Positions 8,626-14,771 of a stretch of 15,745 nt of DNA are shown piece by piece (position 1 is the stretch's first letter; every line of letters begins with the position of its first letter). The DNA comes from Rhodospirillales bacterium. Its GTDB lineage: Bacteria; Pseudomonadota; Alphaproteobacteria; Rhodospirillales; Casp-alpha2. The stretch spans positions 1 through 15,745 of the forward strand of contig JANQIJ010000280.1 of the NCBI GenBank assembly GCA_028282185.1, read 5' to 3'. The position numbers were made by a program, and so were the translations under genes. The notes beneath the pieces are model-generated. The model did no database searches and was not told the DNA's origin. It saw only the letters and a list, made by a program, of their open reading frames with translations.

Positions 8626-10455
8626 ATGGCTTGGCATGGAAAGCTGCTGCGCGTGAACCTGACAGAAGGGACCTGCGCCGCCGAGGCCCTGAACGAGGAA
8701 TGGGTGGCGGACTACCTGGGCCAGCGGGGGCTCGGCAGCAAGTACCTGTCGGAAGAGGTCGACCCCAAGACCGACCCCCTGGGTCCGGGCAACAAGCTGA
8801 TTTTCGTCACCGGCCCGCTGACCGGGACCTGCGCGTCCACCGGCGGGCGATATTCGGTGATCACCAAGGGGCCGTTGACCGGGACCATCGCCTGCTCCAA
8901 TTCGGGCGGTCAATGGGGCGGCGAATTCAAGCTCGCCGGCTGGGACATGCTGATCCTGGAAGGCCGCGCAGCCAAACCCGTCTACCTGATGATCGCCGAC
9001 GACAGGACGGAACTGCTCGACGCCGAAGGCTTCATCTGGGGCGAAAGCGTCTGGGATACGGAATATGCGATCAAGGCCCGGCACCAGGACCCGCTGATCC
9101 GCGTCGCCGCCATCGGCGTCGCCGGCGAAACCTTGGCTCGCTTTGCCTGCATCATGAACGACCGCGACCGGGCGGCGGGCCGCTCCGGCGTCGGCGCGGT
9201 GATGGGCTCGAAGAACCTGAAGGCCGTGGCCGTGCGCGGTACCCGGGGCGTCAAGGTCGATGACCCCAAGCGGTTCCTGGACGTCACCCGGCAGAAACGG
9301 GAGATCCTCGACCCCAGCCCGGCCCGCGCCCGCTACACCGGGCTTGGCACCATGGCGATGATGGACGTGACCCAAGCCCATGGTTCGCTGCCGACGCTGA
9401 ATTGCCGCGAGGTCCAATTCGACGGCGTCGCCGAGGTCAATGTCAGGAAGCAGCACACACCCCGCAAATCCGACGGCCAGGCGCCCTACCAAGGGGCCAA
9501 GGCCTGCTTCGCCTGTTCCATCGGCTGCGGCCGCATGGCCAAGATCGATCCCGATCATTTTTCGATCAAGGGCAAACCGCAGCACCAGGGAGTGACCGGC
9601 GGCCTGGAATACGAAAGCGCCTATGCCGTGGGACCCATGTGCGGGGTCACCGACGTCGAGGCGGCGACCTATGCCTCCGCCGTCTGCAATGAACAGGGCA
9701 TGGACCCGATTTCCTTCGGCGCCACCGTGGCCGCGGCCATGGAGTTGTTCGAGGCCGGCGCCGTCACCACGGCGGAGACGGAGGGCCGGGACTTCTCCTT
9801 CGGCAATGCAGAAGCCCTGGTCTGGGCCGCCGAGGTCACCGGGACGGCGCAAGGCTTCGGCAAGGAACTGGGTCAGGGCGCCAAGCGGCTTTGCGACAAG
9901 TACGGCCGCCCGGAATTCGCCATGGTCGTCAAGGGCCAGGAATTCCCCGGCTACGACCCGCGCGCCATGCAGGGCATGGCGCTTGGTTACGCCACGTCCA
10001 ATCGCGGCGCCTGCCACCTGAAGGCATCGCCCTTTCAGGACGATTTCCAGCGGGTCACGCCGGACGGCAAGGCGAAGATCGTCAAGGACAGCCAGGATTA
10101 CGTGGCGGCCGTCGATTCGTCGGGCCCTTGCACCTTCACCAAGGCCGTCTGGCAGATCGCCGATTATGCCGATCAGATCGACGCCGCCTGCGCCGGCGAC
10201 TGGACGGTCGAACGCTTGCTCGAAGTCGGTGAACGTGTCTTCAACCTGGAACGCCTGTTCAACAACGGCGCCGGTTTCACCGCCGCCGACGACACCCTGC
10301 CCAAGCGGGTGTTGACGGAACCGGCCAAGGGTGGCGCCGGCAAGGGCCGCGTGGCCGAGTTGGACAAAATGCTGCCGGAATATTACGACCTGCGCGGTTG
10401 GACGCCGGACGGCGAGCCGACGACGCAAACCCTGCAACGTCTTGGCCTGGCCTAA
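8626..10455 (+). CDS. aor: Aldehyde:ferredoxin oxidoreductase family protein (tungsto-/molybdopterin enzyme)
   Basis: AOR-family enzymes oxidise aldehydes to carboxylates, passing electrons through one 4Fe-4S cluster to ferredoxin. The 609-residue length matches the roughly 600-residue family. The cluster cysteines are in place: C294-x2-C297-x3-C301 (ACFACSIGCG) and C502 (DSSGPC), near-identical in position to the four ligands of Pyrococcus furiosus AOR. The N-terminal half shows the bis-pterin binding pattern (GGRYSVITKGPLTG, GGQWGGEFKLAGWD, GRSGVGAVMGSKNLKA). GLEYESAYAVGPMCGV follows in the central domain. There is no signal peptide. The start is supported by AAGGAGAG. A MoaD-like gene follows within 20 nt; no dedicated ferredoxin, AorA-like or flavin subunit is adjacent. 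The substrate is unknown; the family includes formaldehyde, acetaldehyde and general aldehyde oxidases. Confidence 0.9.
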   Translation: MAWHGKLLRVNLTEGTCAAEALNEEWVADYLGQRGLGSKYLSEEVDPKTDPLGPGNKLIFVTGPLTGTCASTGGRYSVITKGPLTGTIACSNSGGQWGGEFKLAGWDMLILEGRAAKPVYLMIADDRTELLDAEGFIWGESVWDTEYAIKARHQDPLIRVAAIGVAGETLARFACIMNDRDRAAGRSGVGAVMGSKNLKAVAVRGTRGVKVDDPKRFLDVTRQKREILDPSPARARYTGLGTMAMMDVTQAHGSLPTLNCREVQFDGVAEVNVRKQHTPRKSDGQAPYQGAKACFACSIGCGRMAKIDPDHFSIKGKPQHQGVTGGLEYESAYAVGPMCGVTDVEAATYASAVCNEQGMDPISFGATVAAAMELFEAGAVTTAETEGRDFSFGNAEALVWAAEVTGTAQGFGKELGQGAKRLCDKYGRPEFAMVVKGQEFPGYDPRAMQGMALGYATSNRGACHLKASPFQDDFQRVTPDGKAKIVKDSQDYVAAVDSSGPCTFTKAVWQIADYADQIDAACAGDWTVERLLEVGERVFNLERLFNNGAGFTAADDTLPKRVLTEPAKGGAGKGRVAELDKMLPEYYDLRGWTPDGEPTTQTLQRLGLA

Positions 10456-10474
10456 CACCGCCGAGCGCCCGCCC

Positions 10475-10732
10475 ATGAAACTGACGATCAAGCTGATCTC
10501 CATGGACCCATTCCAGCCGGCGGGCTTCGATGCCAATGGGGTCGGCAGCCTGGTGCTGCCCGACGGCGCCGATCTGGAACAGGCGGTCACCGCCCTGAAA
10601 TTGCCGGACGACGTCGGCGAGGCCTATATGACCCTGCTGAACGAAAGCCCCGTGCCGATTGCCGACCGCGCCGGCAAGAGGCTTGAGGACGGCGATGAAA
10701 TCACCGTCTTTCCGGCGATCAAGGGCGGTTGA
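10475..10732 (+). CDS. MoaD/ThiS-like ubiquitin-fold sulfur-carrier protein
   Basis: An 85-residue protein that ends in Gly-Gly after FPAIKGG, the C-terminal tail that MoaD and ThiS proteins use to carry sulfur as a thiocarboxylate. A short acidic region and DGDEITVFPAIKGG near the end match the last strand of the beta-grasp fold. It begins 19 nt after the AOR stop; no good Shine-Dalgarno sequence is visible, so translational coupling to the AOR gene is likely. Genes of this kind are commonly found beside AOR-family genes and are thought to supply the dithiolene sulfur of their pterin cofactor. A general MoaD for the housekeeping cofactor would normally sit with moaE, which is absent here. 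Confidence 0.8.
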   Translation: MKLTIKLISMDPFQPAGFDANGVGSLVLPDGADLEQAVTALKLPDDVGEAYMTLLNESPVPIADRAGKRLEDGDEITVFPAIKGG

Positions 10733-11002
10733 GCCCGCAGCACCGGCCGCGCGGTCCAGGCAAGGCGGATCGAACAGGCCCTGGACAAGCATGGCGAGGT
10801 CGACTTCATCATCGGCACCGCGGTCAGCGCAAAAGCCGCCGCCGACGTCCTTCGCAAACGCGGCCTAGCCAAGAAAACCAGGGTCCCGGCCTATTGTTTC
10901 GGCCCCGGCGTGCACAAGGCGATCCGCCGCGGCCATATCGCCGGCGCGCCACATGGACCGGCGCGAGCCATTGATCGCGGAGACTTCAGAAACGCCGATT
11001 GA
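10733..11002 (+). pseudogene. Remnant of a periplasmic binding protein (TorT/RbsB-like fold)
   Basis: Directly after the MoaD-like stop, in the same frame, 89 codons stay open until TGA at 11000-11002. The translation reads like the middle of a type 1 periplasmic binding protein: RRIEQALDKHGEVDFIIGTA, AADVLRKRGL, then AYCFGPGVHKAIRRGHIAGAP. This matches the usual pattern (residue dialled into IIGTA, helix, strand, PGV-x-AI-x-x-G-x-I-x-A) and reminds me of TorT-type proteins. No ATG or GTG precedes residue 60, about 200 N-terminal and about 50 C-terminal residues are missing, and G/C-ending codons fade after about residue 72 (near 10948). It therefore cannot be translated alone and looks like a fossil. 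Its end overlaps the convergent gene at 10986. The family assignment is by eye. Confidence 0.55.
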
Positions 11003-12011
11003 CGGCAATTCCCCGCAATCGGCCGGACGGGTCGGAAACGGGGCCGTCGGGACCGCTTGCGTTGATATAGCCCATGCCTAATGCTCCTCGGCCTTCCGGA
11101 TCGCGCGCCATCGAGGTGACGGCGATGCGCCCGGGCGGCGGTGGAAAGATCTGTTCCTCGGACCAGAGGACTTGGTCAAGATCGCCGGGCACCGTGGCAA
11201 GGCCCTGTTCGGAAACGGAAAAGCAGACGCGGACCGCACGCCTGTCACGCGCCGCCGCCATCGGCTGCAAGTGCGGGAACCCCGCGTCGGCAGCCGTGAC
11301 CGGCGGCAGAAATTCGTTGCTGAACAGAGCCAGTCCGGCCTTCAGCCGGACGATGTCGGCAGCGCAAAAGCCGGCCGGCCGGATGCGGGTCTCCAAGCGC
11401 CGCCACAGCCGAATGGCCGCGGGCACGCCGCAAAGAATTTCAACGCCCGGCAATCCCGTGAACCCCAGGCGACCAATGCGGCAGGAGACCCCGGCGAAGC
11501 TCATGTCGCGGAATCCGAACCATTCGATGTTCTCGATCCGTCGGTTGTCCGTGGAAAACTCGGCCAGCAGGTCATCGCTCGCCGGGCCTTGAACGGCGAG
11601 GCAGGCGGTGCTCGCGCTGTCGTCCGTCATATGGGCGTCCAATGGGCCGACCAGAAGACGCAGGTCCCGCGCGTCCTCTGCCCGTCCGGACATGACCTCG
11701 ACCGAACGGGGACCCGTGCGCCAGACGGTCAGATCCGAGCGTAGATGCCCAGCGTCGTCGGCGCGCAAGGCGTAGCGAATTCCGCCCACGTCCAAGTCCG
11801 TGAAATCTCGGCCACAGAAGGCGGAAACGGCGCTGACGGCGTCCGGACCATAGACGCCAACACGCAACAGGAAGGAGTAGTCGAACAGAGCCGCCTCTTT
11901 CTGACAGGCCGCAACCTCAGCCGCCGCATCGCCGAAATCGGCGGGCATGGCGCCATCGCTCAGACCGCGCGGCAAAGGCGTGCGCGGCCGATAGGCTGTC
12001 ATACGAGACAT
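10986..12011 (-). CDS. GcvT/DmdA-like folate-binding protein
   Basis: A 341-residue member of the glycine-cleavage T-protein superfamily, which binds tetrahydrofolate and takes part in one-carbon transfer. Visible family features: EAALFDYSFLLRVGVYGPDA near the N terminus, the G-x-x-x-x-D segment GHLRSDLTVWRTG, ACLAVQGPASDDLL, GFTGLPGVEIL, the VRLKAGLALFSNEF segment, and a C-terminal barrel with GRIAVTSMARDPEGRGALGMGYI. It is slightly shorter than GcvT itself. I chose the ATG at 12011 because AGGAGG (12019-12024) is 7 nt upstream; a TTG at 12017 would be too close. It is the last gene of the minus-strand Rieske oxygenase cluster, 123 nt after the previous stop. It may transfer the carbon released by that oxygenase, but whether it is a demethylase, a folate-dependent acceptor or a YgfZ-like Fe-S protein is open. 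Confidence 0.75.
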   Translation of the reverse strand: MSRMTAYRPRTPLPRGLSDGAMPADFGDAAAEVAACQKEAALFDYSFLLRVGVYGPDAVSAVSAFCGRDFTDLDVGGIRYALRADDAGHLRSDLTVWRTGPRSVEVMSGRAEDARDLRLLVGPLDAHMTDDSASTACLAVQGPASDDLLAEFSTDNRRIENIEWFGFRDMSFAGVSCRIGRLGFTGLPGVEILCGVPAAIRLWRRLETRIRPAGFCAADIVRLKAGLALFSNEFLPPVTAADAGFPHLQPMAAARDRRAVRVCFSVSEQGLATVPGDLDQVLWSEEQIFPPPPGRIAVTSMARDPEGRGALGMGYINASGPDGPVSDPSGRLRGIAVNRRF

Positions 12012-12134
12012 GGCCAAGCCTCCTGCCGCGCGGCCGGTCGCGACGTGATCGGCACCCTGCCGTCAGCGGGGTTCAGGCGTCGGCGGCAGGAATGAAAGAT
12101 GCTGGCCAAAGGGGCAATGACCGGGACAGGGCTG
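12012..12134 (-). promoter_or_regulatory. Intergenic region before the GcvT-like gene
   Basis: This 123-bp gap inside the minus-strand cluster holds the AGGAGG at 12019-12024 and a possible hairpin (7-bp arms at 12056-12062 and 12084-12090, 21-nt loop) with no U-tract. I see no clear promoter. It is the loosest joint in the operon after the msmA-msmB gap. Confidence 0.3.
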
Positions 12135-12569
12135 TTAAATCGACATGACCGAGAGAAAGTCGCGAGTCACCATGGTTGCCATGCGGCGCATCACCAAGTA
12201 GCCGGCGGCGCTGTCGTCTTCGAACAGCCGCAACAGCTTTTGCCCTGAGATCACGTAGACCACCGTATCTTCCAGGCATACGGCGGTCGCCACGCGCCGC
12301 GGCTCGGACTGGAGCAAGGCGGCCCAGCCGATGATTTGCGGCGGATTGACGATGGCACCCCCGGCATCGGGCCGGTTCGCCACGCCAAGGCTGAAACGGA
12401 CGCTGCCTTCGTGGATGAAGTACAGATCTTCGGCAACGTCACCCAGTTCGTAGAGCTTCTCGCTGTCTTCGTAGGTCCGCTCTTCGGCGAGAGCGGCGAT
12501 GGCGTCAAGCGCTGTGGGAGACAGGTCCTGGAACAATTCTGTTTTCGCGAGTTCGGCCGCAACGGACAT
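12135..12569 (-). CDS. Single-domain cyclic-nucleotide-binding-like protein
   Basis: A 144-residue protein covering just one cNMP-binding beta-barrel: ELFQDLSPTALDAIAALAEE (N-terminal helix), LYELGDVAEDLYFIHEGSVRF (barrel core), then IIGWAALLQSEPRRVATAVC, where CRP-like proteins carry the phosphate-binding cassette, and a C-terminal helix. There is no helix-turn-helix, so it is not a CRP-type DNA-binding regulator. In the cassette the usual Gly-Glu is Gly81-Trp82; an Arg (91 or 92) and Ala94 remain. Loss of the Glu argues against normal cAMP binding. AAGGA lies 10 nt before the ATG, and the gene starts 26 nt after msmD, so it belongs to that operon. Its function is unknown; a sensor or partner of the oxygenase system is possible. 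Confidence 0.75.
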   Translation of the reverse strand: MSVAAELAKTELFQDLSPTALDAIAALAEERTYEDSEKLYELGDVAEDLYFIHEGSVRFSLGVANRPDAGGAIVNPPQIIGWAALLQSEPRRVATAVCLEDTVVYVISGQKLLRLFEDDSAAGYLVMRRMATMVTRDFLSVMSI

Positions 12570-12595
12570 GATTGCTTTTTCCTTATTTCAAGCGC

Positions 12596-13630
12596 TCAGC
12601 TGAATTTATCGTAGCGGATATCGGCGCCGGGCAGGCGGGCTTCCAGCACCAGCATCCGAAGAGCTCCATCAACCATCGGCGGCGGTCCCGCCACATAGCC
12701 AACCATATTGTCGTAGCGGTCCTTCATCGCGTCCGACGTGACCGTATGGACGAAGCCGTGATCGAAATGAAGGTGCGGATAGCGTGCCTTCAGGTCGTCA
12801 TTCGGTTGCTCGTCAGACAAGGCGATGGTGACCCCGACGTTGTCAGGGAAGGCTTCGGCGAAGCCGCTCAGTTCGTCGGCGAAGAAAACGTCCGAGTTTC
12901 CCCGGACGCCGAAAAACAAATGGCCCCGGTGGTTGGCAAAGTGCCCGGACCGCACGCCCTGTTCCAGTATGGCCATCATCCCCGCAACGCCGGACCCGCC
13001 GGCGATGCACAATACGTTTTTCGCCTCCGCCGGATCGAAGGTCGCCCGGCCCAGCGGACCGAAGACCGAAACCGGCGCATTTTCCGGCCCGCCGTCGAAC
13101 AACCAGTCGCTGAACAGGCCGCCGGGCTTGCGCTTGACGACGAAGTCCAAGACCTCGACGCCTTTGCCGTGATTGGTCATCGAATAGGCGCGACCGCCCT
13201 GAACAGCGGGTGTCTCCAAGACGCAAAACTGGCCCGCCATGAAATCCATCGGCCGGTCCAGGGGGATGGAAAAGCTGATGACGTCGCGGGTCAGCCTTTT
13301 GAAATTCTCAAGCGTCCCGGAGAAGAACTCAGGGCCTTCGTCGCCCTGGACCACGTCGCCCGGCACGCGGATGACGCAATCGCTCCGGGCGCGAACCTGG
13401 CACATCAAGGTTTCGTTCTTCTCTTGCTTGACATAGGACAGGCCCGGCGCCTCGGACCATTGGAGCTCCACATCGCCTTCCATGACCTTGCACCGGCAAG
13501 TGCCGCAGGTACCGGTGGCGCATTCATAAGGCAGGCTCAGCCCGCTCTTGAGACCGGCATACAGCAGGTTGTCACCCTCCTCGCAATCCAAGGAAAAGGT
13601 GCCGGCTTTCGTCTGTACGATGATGCGCAT
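12596..13630 (-). CDS. msmD: Methanesulfonate monooxygenase reductase component (2Fe-2S/FAD/NAD)
   Basis: Takes electrons from NADH and passes them to the Rieske ferredoxin of the oxygenase. Domains in order: plant-type ferredoxin (1-90) with cluster cysteines C37-x4-C42-x2-C45 and C77; flavin domain with RAYSMT (147-152), the FAD-binding RxYS motif; NAD domain with GGSGVAGM (211-218) and a C-terminal YVAGPPPMVDGA. The 344 residues and N-terminal ferredoxin order match class IB-like oxygenase reductases and the size known for MsmD. It follows msmC by 56 nt and precedes the nucleotide-binding-like gene by 26 nt. The ribosome-binding site is weak. The family is certain; the specific name rests on the four-gene context. 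Confidence 0.85.
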   Translation of the reverse strand: MRIIVQTKAGTFSLDCEEGDNLLYAGLKSGLSLPYECATGTCGTCRCKVMEGDVELQWSEAPGLSYVKQEKNETLMCQVRARSDCVIRVPGDVVQGDEGPEFFSGTLENFKRLTRDVISFSIPLDRPMDFMAGQFCVLETPAVQGGRAYSMTNHGKGVEVLDFVVKRKPGGLFSDWLFDGGPENAPVSVFGPLGRATFDPAEAKNVLCIAGGSGVAGMMAILEQGVRSGHFANHRGHLFFGVRGNSDVFFADELSGFAEAFPDNVGVTIALSDEQPNDDLKARYPHLHFDHGFVHTVTSDAMKDRYDNMVGYVAGPPPMVDGALRMLVLEARLPGADIRYDKFS

Positions 13631-13686
13631 GCCGGACGTGCCTGGGTTATCTCGGATTGACGGTTGGACGGTTCACCGTCGACTTC
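13631..13686 (-). promoter_or_regulatory. Short msmC-msmD spacer with small hairpin
   Basis: The 56-nt spacer contains GACGG (13667-13671) and CCGTC (13676-13680) around a TTCA loop. It is a 5-bp stem with no U-tract, so probably an intra-operon element or chance. Confidence 0.25.
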
Positions 13687-14058
13687 TTAAGAGAAGAAGT
13701 CGTCATCGTCCAACTCGTCTTCTTCTTCCCAATCGTAGGTCAACTGCTCCGACAGGTCGGCGTGGATCTCGCCGCCGTCTTCCTTGCAGTCATAGAACAG
13801 CATGTCTTTCTCGGAGAGCCCATGCTTCTCGCCCGTCGCCAAGTCCCATTGCCACAGATGCTTGCCACAGGTCAGGACATTGTCCTTCAACATGCCCGAC
13901 ACGGCCAACGGTTCGAACATATGCGGGCAGAAAGGCGGAAAGACCCGAAAACCACCACCGTAGTTGGCGACGACGACCTCGATATCGCCGATGTCGTACT
14001 TGCGCAATTCGTTCTCCGGCACGTCCGAAGCCGCGCAGACCTTGGTCCAATTCGTCAT
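13687..14058 (-). CDS. msmC: Rieske ferredoxin of methanesulfonate monooxygenase
   Basis: Small soluble electron carrier between the reductase and the hydroxylase. The 123 residues contain one Rieske motif, C44-P-H46 and C64-G-K-H67, with the normal 17-residue spacing (FCPHMFEPL to LTCGKHLWQWD). The last 15 residues form a very acidic tail (WEEEDELDDDDFFS), which ordinary oxygenase ferredoxins lack. I chose the ATG at 14058: AAGGA (14068-14072) lies 9 nt upstream, whereas a GTG two codons earlier would leave just 3 nt. It sits 41 nt after msmB. The Rieske family is certain; the name follows the cluster. Confidence 0.87.
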   Translation of the reverse strand: MTNWTKVCAASDVPENELRKYDIGDIEVVVANYGGGFRVFPPFCPHMFEPLAVSGMLKDNVLTCGKHLWQWDLATGEKHGLSEKDMLFYDCKEDGGEIHADLSEQLTYDWEEEDELDDDDFFS

Positions 14059-14099
14059 TATCACAAATCCTTAGGCAACCCCGATACGGGGCCGACACC

Positions 14100-14597
14100 C
14101 TACAACGGCCAATGCGAGCCCTTGTCCAAGCGTCGATTTTCGATCCGAGTCTCGCGCGAAACCAGCTTGGCGCCGGCGCCATTGATGGCGAACTTGTCGA
14201 TGTAACGCCCGATGCAAAACACATGGCTTTCGCCGGCATCGATATGCGAGTTGATGCCGTCCAAAAGCGTCTGGTAGATCAAGACCGATGTGATCGCTTC
14301 CGCAGACGCGCCATCTTCCGCGATATCGACGGAATAGACCGTCGCGTGGCGTTTCAGAGGCGAATGGTCCGTGTTGTGATGCGGCAGCATCTCGCACATG
14401 GACTTCATTTCCGTGAGGTTGCCAGACAGATAGACCATGTCTTTCCGGATTTCCGGACTGAACGCGGTGATCTTGTATTCAAAGGAATCGTCGCACATGG
14501 CGAACCAGTCATTCCATCGCTCATCGTCAAGGCAGAGGCACGACCGATAGATCGTGTCCTTGACCTGTTCGATGGCGGTCGTTTTGTCCGCACTCAT
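14100..14597 (-). CDS. msmB: Rieske oxygenase small (beta) subunit, methanesulfonate monooxygenase type
   Basis: Structural subunit that joins the Rieske alpha subunit in an alpha-beta hydroxylase. The 165 residues follow the ring-hydroxylating beta-subunit pattern of the SnoaL/NTF2-like fold: N-terminal helix with DDERWNDWFAMCDDSFEYKI, a central HHNTDHSPLKRHATVYSVDI, and a C-terminal SHVFCIGRYIDKF followed by RETRIENRRLDKGSHWPL. No metal or catalytic motif is expected. GAGAGGA is 8 nt before the ATG. The gap to msmA is 174 bp and contains a strong hairpin. It could belong to another alpha-beta Rieske oxygenase; the alpha subunit decides. Confidence 0.83.
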   Translation of the reverse strand: MSADKTTAIEQVKDTIYRSCLCLDDERWNDWFAMCDDSFEYKITAFSPEIRKDMVYLSGNLTEMKSMCEMLPHHNTDHSPLKRHATVYSVDIAEDGASAEAITSVLIYQTLLDGINSHIDAGESHVFCIGRYIDKFAINGAGAKLVSRETRIENRRLDKGSHWPL

Positions 14598-14771
14598 CTT
14601 TAGTTTCCTCTCGTCACGTCTTTTACTTTTTTATGTTCACACGCCGCCGGGGTTCGGCGTCCAGGCGATACCTCGCACTGGCCGCTCCCATCGGCCCCCG
14701 GCGTTCGTTCAATGGAAAGCGGCGGTGGCGCGGGTCATGCCGGCACGACCCGCGCCACAACCCAGGAGGCG
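14598..14771 (-). promoter_or_regulatory. msmA-msmB intergenic region
   Basis: A 174-bp gap, unusually wide for two subunits of one enzyme. It holds the strong hairpin described separately, a second stem (ACGCCG at 14641-14646 with CGGCGT at 14655-14660), and an AT-rich stretch at about 14618-14638 just before the msmB ribosome-binding site. The AT-rich part might be an internal promoter or an A-rich translation leader; no clear -35/-10 was seen. Confidence 0.4.
14725..14758 (-). promoter_or_regulatory. Perfect 12-bp hairpin after msmA
   Basis: Arms 14725-14736 and 14747-14758 pair perfectly (GTGGCGCGGGTC with GACCCGCGCCAC); the 10-nt loop contains the palindrome TGCCGGCA, so the stem can extend. 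In the transcript it lies 13 nt after the msmA stop and is not followed by a U-tract. It likely stabilises the msmA 3' end or reduces read-through to msmB, much like the hairpin after phnD. The role is inferred; the structure is directly visible. Confidence 0.7.

Noticed and set aside
8464..10590. Very long minus-strand open frame (708 codons) opposite the AOR gene
   Set aside because: Same shadow effect. The plus strand has intact cluster cysteines and pterin motifs, and the minus translation shows none of a known family.
10729..10974. Separate plus-strand small gene in another frame behind the MoaD-like gene
   Set aside because: Its translation is Arg/Pro-rich shadow sequence. The binding-protein-like signal is in a different frame, the one continuing from the MoaD-like gene.
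12572..13660. Plus-strand open frame (362 codons) opposite msmD
   Set aside because: It overlaps a reductase with all cofactor motifs on the other strand, and its translation has no family features.
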